From: Tanypteryx hageni
Lineage: Eukaryota > Arthropoda > Insecta > Odonata > Petaluridae
Direction: 5' to 3'
Assembly: GCA_028673005.1 (NCBI GenBank)
Contig: CM054118.1
Span: 61,561,401-61,625,400 of the forward strand
DNA length: 64,000 nt
In this document: positions 34,271-46,460 of the stretch, piece by piece
Layout of the letters: each line of letters begins with the position of its first letter
Position numbering within the stretch: the stretch's first letter is position 1
Notes under the pieces: model-generated
What the model was told of the DNA's origin: nothing
What the model saw: only the letters and a program-made list of their open reading frames with translations
The model's database searches: none
Program-made: the position numbers and the translations under genes

Positions 34271-34829
34271 TTTTAGATTATGGCTAACAGCACCAGCGAT
34301 ACAAATGAAAATGTTTCATATAAAACTGAAAAATATCATTGAGGATGTCTGATCAATCAGCGATCTTGCACGCTAGCCAATATTTATCTACTTGCCTATA
34401 ATGTTAAGGGAATTTGCTGAGGAAGCGCCCCCTGAATTACGGCGTCCCGTCTAGCCTTCTGGCTCACTGGTGTGTGATGCCTCAATCCGGTCATTCTTGC
34501 TAGTCTAACAATTTTATCTAATCCTAGATTGTTTTAATAAACTAATAATTTGGTTTGATGGTTTTTCGAGACTTGAAATTTTATCTTAATAGAATTATTT
34601 TTCTTTCTTATTCGGACATATTCTTGGTAATAACTATCAACAGTTTTTTACTCCATTATCATTTAAAACAGGAGAATATCCTTTCTTAAGAGAAATTAAT
34701 ATCATATTAATATATTTTGAAGAGCTTTCTTGTGAAAAAGTAATGTTTCAAAAACGTCTTTATTCGCATACAAGTGTCAATGTAGTTGACGAAATGCTGT
34801 TTACTGGTAGTAGTAGTAGTAGTGGTAGT

Positions 34830-35160
34830 AATTGGAGAAAATATGATATGAAATTCTTGGAAATCTTTGAAATGTGGAAGCGCAGAAGAATTAAGAAATT
34901 AAATCGCACGAAAAAAATAAAAAATAGGAAGTTTTAAGAGGAATACGAGAAAAAGTAAGGGCGATTCGAGTGATAGGAAAGAAGAAGGCTAACTAGATGG
35001 TGCATTTCCTGAGAAGAGATGTCTTGATAACAGATGCGATTGGAGTAAAAGTTTAAGGCGGAAGATGAAGATGGAGTATGAGAAAAATTAAAGATGAAAT
35101 ATTGTGTCCAAGAGGTAAAGTTCACGGAGACCTGGAGAACGCATTGAAGCCCGTTTAATT
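34830..35160 (+). pseudogene. Decayed LINE reverse-transcriptase C-terminal region
   Basis: One frame reads KFLEIFEMWKRRRIKKLN, followed after frame breaks by IRVIGKKKAN, a stop, MVHFLRRDVLITDAIGVKV and then RWSMRKIKDEIL. This matches the typical end of many animal LINE polyproteins, of the form EMWCWRRM followed by K-R-R-x-A-N-W-I-G-H-I-L-R-R and I-E-G-K-V. Several stop codons and at least one frameshift lie between the blocks. No upstream reverse transcriptase core was recognised. The element belongs to a different LINE lineage from the intact copy at 49.5 kb. Confidence 0.6.
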
Positions 35161-35699
35161 TACAATCACATACCTGTCTCGGAAAGACAACTACTGATGT
35201 TGAGAATGCAAAATATTTCATATTTAGTTTTTAGCTCTTTGTATGATAAACGCTTAATGTCAAAAAGTGCTGGGATCATCAAATCATTAAATACTTCCGT
35301 TTTACAGTTTAATCAATCCATATTGATAAAATTTGCAGTAATAAACTTGTATCATTGGTAATAGGATATACGAATAACATATAAAATTAAATTATATATC
35401 GGAGACAACTTGTTGAACACCTAATATCAACTTGAGAACTTAAACGTACATTCTTATATAGTGTGAGTAGAAAAATGACGTAGAAAATCTTCGGATATGG
35501 CCGCTGAAGTGTTTTAATAGGAGATATTAAAACCGCTTTTGTGGTCCCTTAAAGGTCATCGTAGAAAACTTTTTAAAAAATCAACGGTTTACTCAAACGA
35601 GTTCAACTCCATCTCGCGGAGCGTAAGAGAATTGGAGAAAAAATACATCCCGTAATTATCAGTACAATAGGTTCAAATGAAACGGAAAAAATTATTGAA

Positions 35700-36060
35700 A
35701 TTTCGCGAATTTAAATAAGCCAGTAAGGAGAGGGGAGGGATGGAAAGGGCGGTTTGGAAAAGGGTCGAAGGTAAAGGAGGGAGGGAGAGAACGGAGGGGA
35801 GGCAGAGCGAGGGAGGAGTGGAGCGGAAACGACTAGAAAATCTCAACGGAGAAAATGATACCGGTTGGAAGCGATCTCGCGGGGGCAGGAAATGTCCGCA
35901 GCACGCGTTCGAGTGCGTGTTTTGGGCGACTTGAGTCTCGTGAAACGCGAGACTACTTCCCTCCCTCTCGATACGGCACGCGGGGTCAGCTTAAAAGTCC
36001 AGGGGCATGAAAGGGACTCGTTCATACGCTATTTCACGCATTTGTGGAGCAAATAAAGAA
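35700..36060. other. Purine-rich to GC-rich patch
   Basis: A GGAGGGAGAG-type tract is followed by CpG-rich DNA and a small hairpin (AGTCTCG/CGAGACT). The open frames of about 60 codons on both strands are unsupported. Confidence 0.4.
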
Positions 36061-36119
36061 GGGTTTGAACAAAAGAGGGGAGGGGAAGGCATAAGAGATT
36101 TAAACAGAAAGGGAGTTTT

Positions 36120-36780
36120 TTTTCCTCCTCATCCAAATCCCCCCCTTGACGACGGGGGATTCCCATGGCGATGACTATCTCTCTCTCTCTCTCTCTCTCT
36201 CTCTTCAAACTACTCCTAGGGAAGAGAGGGAGAGAGAGAGAGAGAGTTCGGTGCGGCTGACTTCTCTCTCTTTCCTCTGCCCACAATCGCTTTCCTTCCT
36301 CACCCTCCCCCTTTCTTCTCCCTCCCTCTTCCTCCTCCTCCATCTCCCTTTCTCCTACTCCCTCCTCCCTTCTCCTACTTCTCTCTCCTTTCTCCTCCTC
36401 CCTCCTTTTTCCTCCTCCTTCCTTTCTCCTCCCTCCTTTCTCATCCTCCCTCCTTTCTCATCCCTTTCCTCTTCCTCCCTCCTCCGTTCTTCTCCTCCAT
36501 CCTCCTTTCTCCTCGTCCCTTCTCCTTTCTCCTCCACCCTCCTCCTTCCGCCTCCTCCCTCCTCCTTTTTCATCATCCCTCCTACTTTCTCCTCTTCCTT
36601 CCTCCTTTCCCCTCCCCCTTCCCCTATCTCCTCCCCATTCTCCTCCACTTTCTCCTCCCTTTACTCCGCCTCCCTCCTTCTTTCTCATCCTCCTCCCTCC
36701 CCATTTCTCCTTCTCCCTCCCCTTTCTCCTCCTCCCCCCTTTCTCCTCCTTTTCCTCATCCTCCTCAATTCTTCCCTTTT
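36120..36780. repeat. Polypyrimidine block with (CT)n and CTCCTCCCT units
   Basis: A (CT)n run at about 36177-36203 precedes a GA stretch, and then about 500 bp of CTCCTCCCTCCTTTCT-type degenerate repeats. The 219-codon plus-strand frame and the Glu/Arg/Gly-rich minus-strand frames are low-complexity artefacts. Confidence 0.9.
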
Positions 36781-37282
36781 CCCGTTCATATCGCCGTCGC
36801 CGTAGACGTCCCGCGGTGCAATTGAAGCCTCCGGGCCAAATGGTCCGCGCGATGGAGTCGATGTCGGTGGGTGGTAGGCGGCGCAGGTGAGCTTACCGTT
36901 GGAGACGCAAATACAGAAATGCGGAAAGCGCGCATGCGCGAAACGGTTGAAAAGGAGAGGTGAAAAAAACATTTTAGAAAGATAAGCACGGAGAACGGAT
37001 AAAAATCATTATTTTTTAAATGCATGATTTAGGATTCGTGTTTGGTATTATTTAAACGATATATTTTTCTTGTTGTTTAAAGCTATTGAACTACTTACTA
37101 TTGAAGTATTATACTATAAACGTAAAGGTGTTGGTTTAAGTATTAAAATAAACAATTACATTTTTTAGTCAGCAAAGATCGCGATAACTAGTAGGTACGT
37201 CATTTGACATTTTAATTCGTTTTTTTGTAATAGTAACCATCGCTATGTCTAAAAAATGGAAAAAACTTTGACACACCATACT

Positions 37283-38027
37283 TAGGAAATATATTTTTCG
37301 GGTTAAAAATAAAATGGTAGTTTTGGGGTAGTTAACGGGTTTTAAAACTTTTAAACAAATCGGGTGAAATCGGGTTTTAATGATAGCAAAGCAATTGCAT
37401 TTTTAAAGAACTCGGGTTAGATCAGGTTTAATAGAAATAAATTTTTTTAACCAGTACACGTAATGTTATACACGTTACATATTTTTGGGCTTGAATTGAT
37501 TACACATGTAAACTGGTAAAACAACAATGTTTGAAAGTGCTGTTGATTGTTGCCTCCATTCAACCAGTCTAAAAACTGCAAAGGATGCTATGTTATGGCG
37601 TGTAAACGAAATTCCATATCTGTGATATGATCAAACGATAAAGTTTTACATATACCTTGGAGAAACATTTCGTCCGTCTTCTTCTCCGTGAGATGTGACG
37701 TCTGCATGAATTAATTACGCCTCCATTTCTGTTGATAACGCTGCGTTTTTGAAACTGTTATACCCAAGTAATGAACTCGAGATTTAAAAAAAATTAGCCA
37801 AATCAACGAAGGTTTTTTATATCAAATTTAGACGTGAGCTGAAATTGTAAAGCGTTTGCATACTAAAATCTTGTTTGAAAGTTCGAGGCAACTGGTTCAA
37901 TATTAATTATTTTATTACAAGTGTAGCATTTTCGGGTTTGTTCGGATTTTACCAGAATTAAAAAAAAATCGAATCGGAAGGTAGAAAACGGGGAAAATCG
38001 GGTTTAGCCCGAAAAATATATTCCCTA
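37283..38027. mobile_element. Non-autonomous hAT-like element, 745 bp
   Basis: The left end is TAGGAAATATATTTTTCGGG; the reverse complement of the right end is TAGGGAATATATTTTTCGGG. Flanking 8-mers are ACCATACT (37275-37282) and ATCATACT (38028-38035), a 7/8 match. Subterminal regions repeat CGGGTTTTA and AAATCGGGTT motifs. No transposase fragment was recognised. Confidence 0.82.
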
Positions 38028-38035
38028 ATCATACT

Positions 38036-38685
38036 CAAGTGACAACAAATATCAAGTAGCTATTGTGAAGTGTTTTCTTTAGTTCGATTCTCTATGGTTC
38101 CTAGCAAACATCTTCGGTTGAATGTTTCATTTCCGTTTGCCTAATCAAACTTTCAGTATATAGAATAACATTTAAAAATATTTTTTATTTTCATTCAAAA
38201 TATCAGATATTTTGGAAACTATCATTGAAACATTTATTAATTTATTTTTAACTTCTATTAAATAATTCGAAATTATCCGTGCGACTTCCGCATTAAGTAT
38301 TAAATTCTTCGAAAAAAACGCCGATAAGCAGTTAATATTTGTAGCCAAGTACATGCAAATGTTTTATACTGTATTTCTCTTTATCTGTTAAATTAATATT
38401 AATAATAATAACGGTATAACTCTGCATTACTGAGGCACTTTAAGGGTAAACCATTTCATTAATATGAATTAGATCGAGGCTCGCTGCGAAACGTTTGGCG
38501 AGGGTAAACGACGCCCCTACGGACCGACAATGATTTCCTCTGCCAAAACGAAAAAAATAACCTTACCACAATTTTTCCTACAGAACCTTACGAAAAACCG
38601 CAGAACTCCCGACAATGGCATCGAAAAATCTGTCACGACTTCTATAGACTAGTCCCGACGCACTACTTCTAAAACCCAGTCACGA
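38036..38685. other. No gene seen
   Basis: AT-rich sequence; nothing supportable. Confidence 0.45.
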
Positions 38686-38689
38686 CGGC

Positions 38690-39150
38690 AGTTTGTATAT
38701 ACGCGCATTACAGAAGAACAAAAAAACTCACCAACAGAGAGAGAGAGGGGGGAAGGGATGAGAAAGAGAGAAAAAGCAAGAAGGACTGGAGAAGAGAGGA
38801 ATATACACATAAAATTAAAAAAAAGTCCAATCGTCCTATCCGAATAAAGTCTTGAAAGACACAGCATGGTGCGGTCCCGAAGAAAGGGACGAAGGGAAGG
38901 GAATGAGTCGGTCGCACTTGCATGAGGGGGTTGTGCAAAGGGAACGCATTGGATAAGGAATGGGGAGGAGGAGGAGAAGGGATGGCTGTATACGCGGGGC
39001 GGAGGGGACATCGGCGAACGCGGAATGAAACGGGAAGAACAAAAAGCCAGAGTTCAAATAAGGGAGGCCACCCATGGATCGAGGGGGGGGATGAGGGAGG
39101 TAGAGGAGGGTGGGAGAGGGAGGTTGGAAGGGGAAGGGAGTGGTAGGTGG
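38690..39150. repeat. Purine-rich tract
   Basis: The plus strand is GA-rich, with a (GA)n core at about 38736-38750 and GGAGGAGGAG or GAGGGAGGT units further on. The 164-codon minus-strand frame is Pro/Ser/Leu-rich and unsupported. Confidence 0.75.
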
Positions 39151-40190
39151 GGGTGAAGGGGTGGTTTATTCCCGTACAGGGGCAACGATAGAAAGACGCC
39201 AAAACGGACGAAAGGGAACCACGGCGAGGAATTTGAATTTGCTGAGATTTGTAATTGGTTTAAAGGTTTAACGCATATTACGCGAAATTTTCTCTGTTAG
39301 GACGAAGTTTCTAGTCAGAAGTTATCCACGTTAATTACTCTATGAATATAAAACACATATCCCAATAATTAATTATAAAAATAAAAACTATCGTAGTGGA
39401 GGGCATCAGTAATTAAGAGTTTTCTGTGCAGCTTTCCATAGTATTCAGATCTTGTTTTGTTCCTTGTTAATCTTTTATGGTCTTCCCATTAGAATCTCGG
39501 CAAGCGATAGAACTGTGAGTGCTAATTAAAAGCAGAAACCCATTACGAATGCCATCTGTTCCAAATTATTCAGTCACTCGTGGTTCAAATATTGTTAGTG
39601 ATGAGCCAGTTTTCACTAGTCTATCAAGGACAAATCTTCTAGATGCCGAATTTCCTAGTCAATGGCCTGTGCAACGTTGAAAAATTTACGAAAACGCTTG
39701 CTTATAATAGAAGCGTTTCATGTTATATTACGGGGTTGCACACATTTTTCCAAAACCACGAATTCTTTCAAACAATTTGGCCAAGTGTAGATATTTATAT
39801 TTTTTTATTCTAAAAAAATTGAAACGTTTTATGCCAGCTGAATATTTTTCCATTCAAGTTGTAATCTTTTAAAAGCATCTCTGATTGATTAATACGACCC
39901 CAAAACGCTTTATACACCTTAATGTTGATAAAACTCTTCTAAAGCTAAATTTAATCAGAAAACGGGCAAAGCACCTGTTAAATATAGATTGATCAGTATT
40001 AATAGGCACCTATTCTTTAGAGTAACGCGAGATATTTGAGAAAATAGAGTTTTACAATATTCTGAATGAATATATTGTCAATACAATACAAAAGTTACAT
40101 TTTACATAAGGAAATAACCTACTACCAAATTCTGATTAGCTCGAATTTGGGTACCAACGGTTACGAAAGGACGGGTCATCAAATTTGGAA
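39151..40190. other. No gene seen
   Basis: AT-rich intergenic DNA with no supportable feature. Confidence 0.45.
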
Positions 40191-40191
40191 A

Positions 40192-40575
40192 TAGATAGAT
40201 AGATAATCATCTTTATTCGGGCGAAATTTAGACCATAAGGTCAATTATTACATTTAACCCTTCGTCAATGTAATAAATACAAGAAAAAATATAACAAAAT
40301 ATTACAATACACATTACATAAACAGTATATAAATCGTACAAAGTAAAAAAAGATCAAATTGAAGACAGATTTGTGTTTGTGGGAAAAGCCTAGGTAAAAC
40401 CCACGCAGGAAAACACCCACTAAAACCCTACATAGTTTATATATGGCAATATAATACTGCAACATTAAATAGAAAAGAGTATGTACAGTACGAGAGTTTG
40501 TATATACAGCGTCGTTGTATACCGTCATAAAAAATACATGTAAAGATAATAACGTAATATACACAAGAAATATAC
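40192..40575 (-). mobile_element. Retroelement 3' tail, copy A
   Basis: Read on the minus strand, the copy ends with GCCCGAATAAAGATGATT and a (TATC)n microsatellite at 40192-40206. It is homologous to 55953-57212 over its whole length, with landmarks TCTTTATTCGGGCGAAATTT, ACCATAAGGTC, GTGGGAAAAGCC, CGCAGGAAAA and CAGCGTCGTTGTATACC. The microsatellite end and 5' truncation suggest a non-LTR retrotransposon 3' region or a SINE. The 99-codon minus-strand frame is not recognisable. Confidence 0.65.
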
Positions 40576-41456
40576 ATTAATTAGAAAGAATAAGATGAAA
40601 TATAGGTACATTAACTATATACAATGAATGTAGAGGTTGGAAAATGCATAATATAAGGGAGAAGGAAATCATTTAAAATAACATACATAATATAAAACAA
40701 TGAGAATAAATATAAACAATATAACAGTAAAAACTATACAGAGAACTAGGTAGAGACAGAAGTATGATGGAATTGGGAATAGAGCAGAGGCCTAAAATAG
40801 TTCCAGGAGTAAGAATCTATCTAACTCCCTCTCCAACCCGCTCCCGACTACCATTCTTCCTATGGCAGTCGTAAGCCACCGAGAACTCCATACTGGCAGT
40901 TACGAAACCAAGGCTTTTATTGTCACTTTTCTCATCCTATCTCTTCTTTCCTAGCTTTCCTTCTCATAGCCTCTCATCCCCAACTTTGATGTATCCCTTT
41001 CTCCCCTCTTCTTTTTCCAACCCCCCACAACCCTTATCTCCTTACCTCGTCTCCTATACTACTTTCTCCCCCTCCTTCCCTCGCTCAAAATTCCAATAAT
41101 CCTTCCATCTCATTACCCACAATTCCTCTCTCCCTCGGGTCAAAGAAATGTTCGTCGCGATTGTTTCCTGCATGAAGGGGATGGTCTTAAAATCCTACAA
41201 ATGGTTTTAAGGAAGGATTTGTTCCATCGATACTTGGCCAAAGAGAGGGCTTTTTCATGTGTTTGAAATCATGTTACTGCGTGAAAATTTTTCAAGCATT
41301 GAATGGCGTTGAAATAAAAGTAAATGAATTAGATTTTTTCCTCGGAGTGTTTGCTGTAATCCTTGTAATGGAGCTAATGGAGGAATCCCTCCGATCTTAA
41401 TTCTTTAAACGAACAATTAAACGGAAATTATTAGAAAAACTATCACAATAGCTTTA
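40576..41456. other. No gene seen
   Basis: AT-rich, then CT-rich at about 40925-41140. No supportable coding region. Confidence 0.45.
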
Positions 41457-41464
41457 CTCATTAC

Positions 41465-43877
41465 CATAGTTTCCTCTATTTTTTTCCATCAGTGCGCGGA
41501 ACGAATATCGCTTTGCGCGCCTGAATTACGCTGTTGCGCGGATAGTCTTCATACAAAAATAATGAATATTACTTTGCAATTTTAACGCTTGAAGTGGAAA
41601 AATAAACAACTGAATAACAGTTAATAATAATCATTACATTAAATAAATTTTATAAATATGAAAATCGCTTAATGGAAAGCATTCTTGACTGTTTAAACAA
41701 ATTTCTCAAAAGATAGGGTAAAAATTCGAAAAATAATTCCTGAATCACGCATTTAAAAGCAATTATAGGAAAAGGGAATCAAAGAGGATTACTGAGCGAC
41801 TCGGCGAGATAATCTCCATTTCCAGTAGTATAATTCATGTATGTAGACTTTTCTGCCTGCAAGCTGATTTTATTTTAAAATTAAATTTAGAGATAAATGA
41901 TCTTAATCCGTCGAATTTGGATTGGTTTAAAGAAAAATCAATTAAACGTATACTTAATTATATTTTTAACAAAAGGGATAGTCACGGGATTCTAACTACT
42001 GCAACTTTTACGGCATTCATTTCCCCTATTTGTACTAAAGTTACGAAAAGGAAACAGAGAACTAAAAATAAAAGGAAATTTTAATTAATATAATTTCTTG
42101 TGATTATATACAGCTATAATTCTACAATATACGAGTATATACAAAACTTTCCTGCTGCCAATCTGAAGAATATTTGCACAAGTTTTATTATAAAATAAAT
42201 CCAATTGTGCAGATACATTTAAAATGTAAAAGAAATATCCTTGGATTGGGAAACGAAATACATATGACATTCAAAAGTCTCTATGTATATAATTACAAGT
42301 TTCTACGTGCTGTTTTCTCATTACAAAGTTTAGGAATAAAAATAACTTATTTAACCGAAAAAAACTAGAAATATCACATTATTTTGCGATAAATAGTTAA
42401 AAACTGCTTATTTAATTACCATATACAAAACTATTTTTTAATTCATTCATTGTTACTGACATGAGAACTTGAGCAAAATGATACATATTTTTGGTCTAGA
42501 ATCTTTTCTCTCCTGTCTTTAAGATTTTTACAGTATGTATTAAAAAATTGCGTCGAGATTCAATTCTCCATCATTTGAAGAGTGAAATTTTATGCGCATT
42601 ATCGTATCTAAATGAGCCTTCTTTAATCTGTTCCGTGATTTAGTTTTTATGTTATTCATGTGACTGAATCCTCGCTCACAGTCAGCGCTGGAAGCTTGAA
42701 ATGTTGCAAATATATTAACAAGTTGGGAAACAACACTATATTGTTCTCCGTTATTTAGATTATAATTCAATATTTCGTGGAAGTTAGTGATTGACTTGGC
42801 TTCATATTTTTCGGCAATTAGATATTTGAAGTGATTGTATTGGTTTACAATGAACTTATTTTCCTATAGGGTATTTGCAGATTCTTTCACTTGACTAAGG
42901 TCCAAAGTACTCCTGTACTTGTCAACTAGCTTACTAATATTCTCAATCATAACTCAATCTCTGCGGTGAAAAAGAACTAAAATCGAAAGCTCCCCATTCA
43001 TTTAGCTCACTCTCTGGAGTTCTCTTATTTTGGTGTTCACACGAGATTGATATGAAACGAAGAAAAGAATCGCCTCTGAATATTCCATCATTGGTGGCTG
43101 ATGAAATTAGATTTTTAACGTTGCTGCTTCAAGATACTGCTGTACCAAGATACTGCCCTCTTATTTTGCGGTCCTTTCCTCTCGCTAGCTTTGCAGCTTC
43201 TATTGTTGCAAGGGAACTTTTCTGAAAGCATTTGGTCAACTCTGCTAATTCACACAATACATCATTTAATGTATTCAGAGTTATGCGATAATTGCTATCA
43301 GAAAGCTTTTTCAAACAATATTTTGCAATCAAATCATTGTTTTCTAACACTTCACGATCAAAGTATCTCATTAGTGCATCGTAATGTCATATTAAAGCAC
43401 TTACAGCAAAATATCAAGAAAGCCACTTTACTTCATTAAGGGGCTTAAATGAAACAGTTTCATTTTCAGTGACATTTGCCATTTCTTCAAATTCAATCCT
43501 TCGGACTGAAAATCTACAAAAGATGGTATAAATTGTTCTCAAGAGTATCGGATGGGTTAGTTGGTATAATCTGCCTGAAGAATGTTGTACTCTGGTATTT
43601 ATAACTTTTCCTTTTGCTTGAACAGATGGCTTCTAACAGATAGATACCACAACTCGTATTCCATAGAAACATAAAAAACCTTGACGTTAAGGCGCCGCTG
43701 GCAAGTTAGGACTCAGGTGCATTGCAGCCCGAATAGGCGCAGCTCTGTTCGGATGCAAGATACACACACACACAATAAGATAGGTATACACAGTCGTGCG
43801 CTCTCGAAAAATTGAGTGCGCGGCACTTCAAGAACTATTGCGCGGCCGCGCAGGCGCTCACCTTAGAGGGAACCCTG
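41465..43877 (-). mobile_element. hAT transposon, 2.4 kb, perfect 8-bp target-site duplication
   Basis: Identical 8-mers CTCATTAC flank the element at 41457-41464 and 43878-43885. The termini are CATAGTTTCCTCTA and, reversed at the other end, CAGGGTTCCCTCTA. Both subterminal regions contain TGCGCGGC-type GC-rich motifs. It contains a broken transposase on the minus strand. This is the most complete DNA transposon in the window. The transposase-coding part covers only about 960 bp, so the N-terminal half is missing or too decayed to read. Confidence 0.92.
42540..43500 (-). pseudogene. hAT transposase (KIAA1586-like), broken
   Basis: The upstream part reads KPLNEVKWLS, a stop, YFAVSALI, a stop, HYDALMRYFDREV, and continues open to KIRGQYLG. 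The downstream part contains FRGDSFLRFIS, then ENISKLVDKYRS, a stop at 42864-42866, and the C-terminal FQASSADCERGFSHMNNIK. The last block is the hAT C-terminal dimerisation motif, with S-x-x-D/E-C-E-R-G-F-S-x-M-N as in KIAA1586-like proteins. In-frame stops at 43414-43416 and 43387-43389 plus at least one frameshift show that it is dead. No N-terminal zinc finger was recognised. Confidence 0.85.
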
Positions 43878-43885
43878 CTCATTAC

Positions 43886-44365
43886 CAGCTTGTAGATCAT
43901 ATGTGTAACACCTGTAGAGAATCTTATCTTACATTTAAGGTTCATAATGTGTAGGTTTGGAGGGTGATATGTAGGATAGATTTAAATCATACGAACCATA
44001 AAATAAATTCAGCAAAATTCGAGAATAGTATTTGTGTATTGGTAAAGTAGCGTGTAAATAATTCAGTGAAGAATGCATTTTATATGGAGATAATTACTAT
44101 ATATTACAAAGTGACAATCGCACTGTAATGGTTAACGAGGGAACTGGCATTATAGATGCTTAAAAGGAAAGCGATAGCTACAAAAAGTTGAAAGTAAGAA
44201 TTTTGAAGAACTAAAAGAGGCCGTACTGAAAGTCAAAGAATTTTGATCGATTGGTTACTCGACACGGACACGATAGAGACAAGCAGTGCTGCGCGAGGAA
44301 ACTAGGTGACCCTTGTAACTCTCAAAAGATAGCAGTGCACACGTGTTCGTGGCTTTCGCACGTGT
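43886..44365. other. No gene seen
   Basis: AT-rich flank of the hAT element. Confidence 0.45.
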
Positions 44366-44509
44366 CTACTCCTTAAGCACGCCCTTCACATGGCGTCCAC
44401 AAGCGTCAATACTCGTTACCTTCGCGTCAAATGGTAATCCCTTCATGGCGACGTATCTGATGGTCTTATCGTCTCCGTCGTCGAACTGCCGCACCTCAAT
44501 GGCTGACAT
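44366..44509 (-). CDS. Unassigned 47-residue open frame in a GC-richer patch
   Basis: The minus strand from ATG at 44509 reads MSAIEVRQFDDGDDKTIRYV and ends GRHVKGVLKE before a TAG stop. The residue mix is that of an ordinary soluble protein, unlike the low-complexity frames common in this window. A potential splice donor (AAG followed by GTAACG) lies inside, so it might be the first exon of a longer gene or a processed fragment. I do not recognise the protein. An overlapping 123-codon plus-strand frame is also open, so chance remains a real explanation. Confidence 0.25.
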   Translation of the reverse strand: MSAIEVRQFDDGDDKTIRYVAMKGLPFDAKVTSIDACGRHVKGVLKE

Positions 44510-44691
44510 GATCGGATTAGCACCTTATTGTGAGGGAGTTGTTCGGCGAAAAAGGAACGAGAGAGTCGTCGCCTCGGTCCTTTTAAGAGGACTAGAGTTC
44601 AAAAGAGGTTATGCTCCGTTTTGCGTTCACCAAATGCTTTCGGGTCGTCTACAGGAAAACATCGGGGGCAGCCTCGCGGTTTCTTGCAGGA

Positions 44692-44763
44692 AAGAGGTAC
44701 GTCTAGGGATATGATTATCGCCTTGAGTGTGAGAGGTTTCTGATTCAGATCCCGGACAGGGGC
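44692..44763 (+). pseudogene. tRNA-Pro relic in a duplicated segment
   Basis: GTCTAGGGATATGATTATCG matches the D-arm region of tRNA-Pro, and GATCCCGGACAGG the 3' end. The 5' acceptor strand is lost, the anticodon loop reads CTTGAGT, and the T arm is mutated. The 3' flank to about 44824 matches that of the intact gene at 20226 (CATTCAAATTTGAA, then ATGAGCATTTGT), so it arose by duplication of genomic DNA, not by retroposition of a mature tRNA. Confidence 0.85.
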
Positions 44764-44824
44764 AACATTTTATCGGGACACTCCCCATTCAAATTTGAAC
44801 AAATTTTCTTATATGAGCATTTGT

Positions 44825-46455
44825 TTTGAATAATATTATTTCCCTTAATTTATTTTCCATTTGCTTTCGTATAATTGAAATTACATTGTGGATAAATGAA
44901 TGCCATATGTTGAGAGATATAAAAAAATTCTCTATATCAAACTTAAATTTTCTTCTTATTTCACCACTGTGCCACGCTTCTTTCTGTTGTAAGATTTTTG
45001 GCGTTGAGCATACATTTCCTACTTAATTACTTTTTTGATTTCTAAGAAAATTTCGGTTCTTGGATTACGGTTTAATCCATGGGTAATTCAACGACTATTT
45101 GAGTATCAACACAGGCTCATTGCTGTGATAAGAATATCGCTGAGGAATGGCGTATATAATACACATTCTTTTGAAATATAGCGATTTGAGTATACTAACA
45201 TTTTAAGAGGAGTGCTATATATTTAAAATATACGATGAAGTGCAGTATGGTTTTTGACATCAGATTAAATCGGCGTCATATAAAGATATAATGTACATCA
45301 TACTTTGAAATATAATCTGCATGCCTACTTTCAGAATATTTTTGATTTCCTGATCCCAGTTAGATACATTTTTATTCTCTCGTGTACATTAAGACACAAT
45401 CACTTGTTAATAGTTTCTTTATCTTCTTCCGCGTCGAGATAATGACATTTTCTCAGTTACAATCGTAATTTTTGAACCCTTCATTTATAGGCATATCTTT
45501 GAAGAGAATGGCATAGAAAGCTGAAAAGAGTAAAGGTTTTGTTAAAAATTTGCATGAACCAAATTTTACAGCGCTTTATTTCCTTTTTTTATTTATTATT
45601 CCCTTTTCCTCTACCTTTATCTTTTACCTATCTGTTCTAATTATGATTCTGTCTTTCATACTTTTTCTTTTCTCTCTAAACACACATGCTCGTCCATGTA
45701 TCCTATCTGCCGAGCGTTTTTCTTTCCTCATCCATTGTAGCACTAGCTAAATGGCTTAATTTTAAAAACACCTTCTCCATCTCTCATTCTAACTCTCACG
45801 TTTTCGATTTTCTCTCTCGCTATTCCCATTAATTCCATTTTTAAGATGTTCCATTTCCATTTTTCTGCATGTAAGAAAATCAAGTGCCCATTGCGAGGTG
45901 TCTTGTGGAACACAGAATTTAAACGAGGCAGTATCTCCTCGTTCAACGTGATCTTCCGGGCGAACTCTTACCCTCCGACTTCTCCGTCACTCGCATAGAT
46001 AATACAGGGAAATATTTGAGAATATGCAAATGCGGGACGGAATAGAATGGATGGAAAACATACCGGAGGAAGGAGGCAAAAAGTTCACGGATAGGTAATG
46101 TTCGACCGACTGGAAAAAAATCGTTGAGGCAGGGGGTAAAAAACATTTTACATTTGATTCATGTTAAACAAAATGATTTAGATATTATTTTTTTATTTAA
46201 CTTTTCTGATCCATATTTTTTCTTATCGTCAACCGTTTTTCAGCGGTTTTATCCAGTTCATTTCTCTCGTTGCTGTCAAAAATAATTCCCTTTTGACATT
46301 GAACAAATTAGTAAAGCACATGCGCATTTCATCCGCAGTTGGTATTCTTCAGTGATAGTCCCACGCATTGGCCTATTATTTCGATTCTACACATTCAAAG
46401 ATGGCTCTGGAAAAAGGAATAAAATAAATTGAAATAATTTTACTTATTAATTTCC
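44825..46455. other. No gene seen
   Basis: AT-rich intergenic DNA without a supportable feature. Confidence 0.45.
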
Positions 46456-46460
46456 TATGA

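Noticed and set aside
36146..36805. 219-codon Ser/Leu/Pro-rich frame and Glu/Gly/Arg-rich antisense frames
   Set aside because: Low-complexity CTCCTCCCT repeats without stop codons; no domain.
44343..44714. 123-codon plus-strand frame
   Set aside because: It runs into the decayed tRNA-Pro, and the antisense frame at 44366-44509 looks more protein-like.
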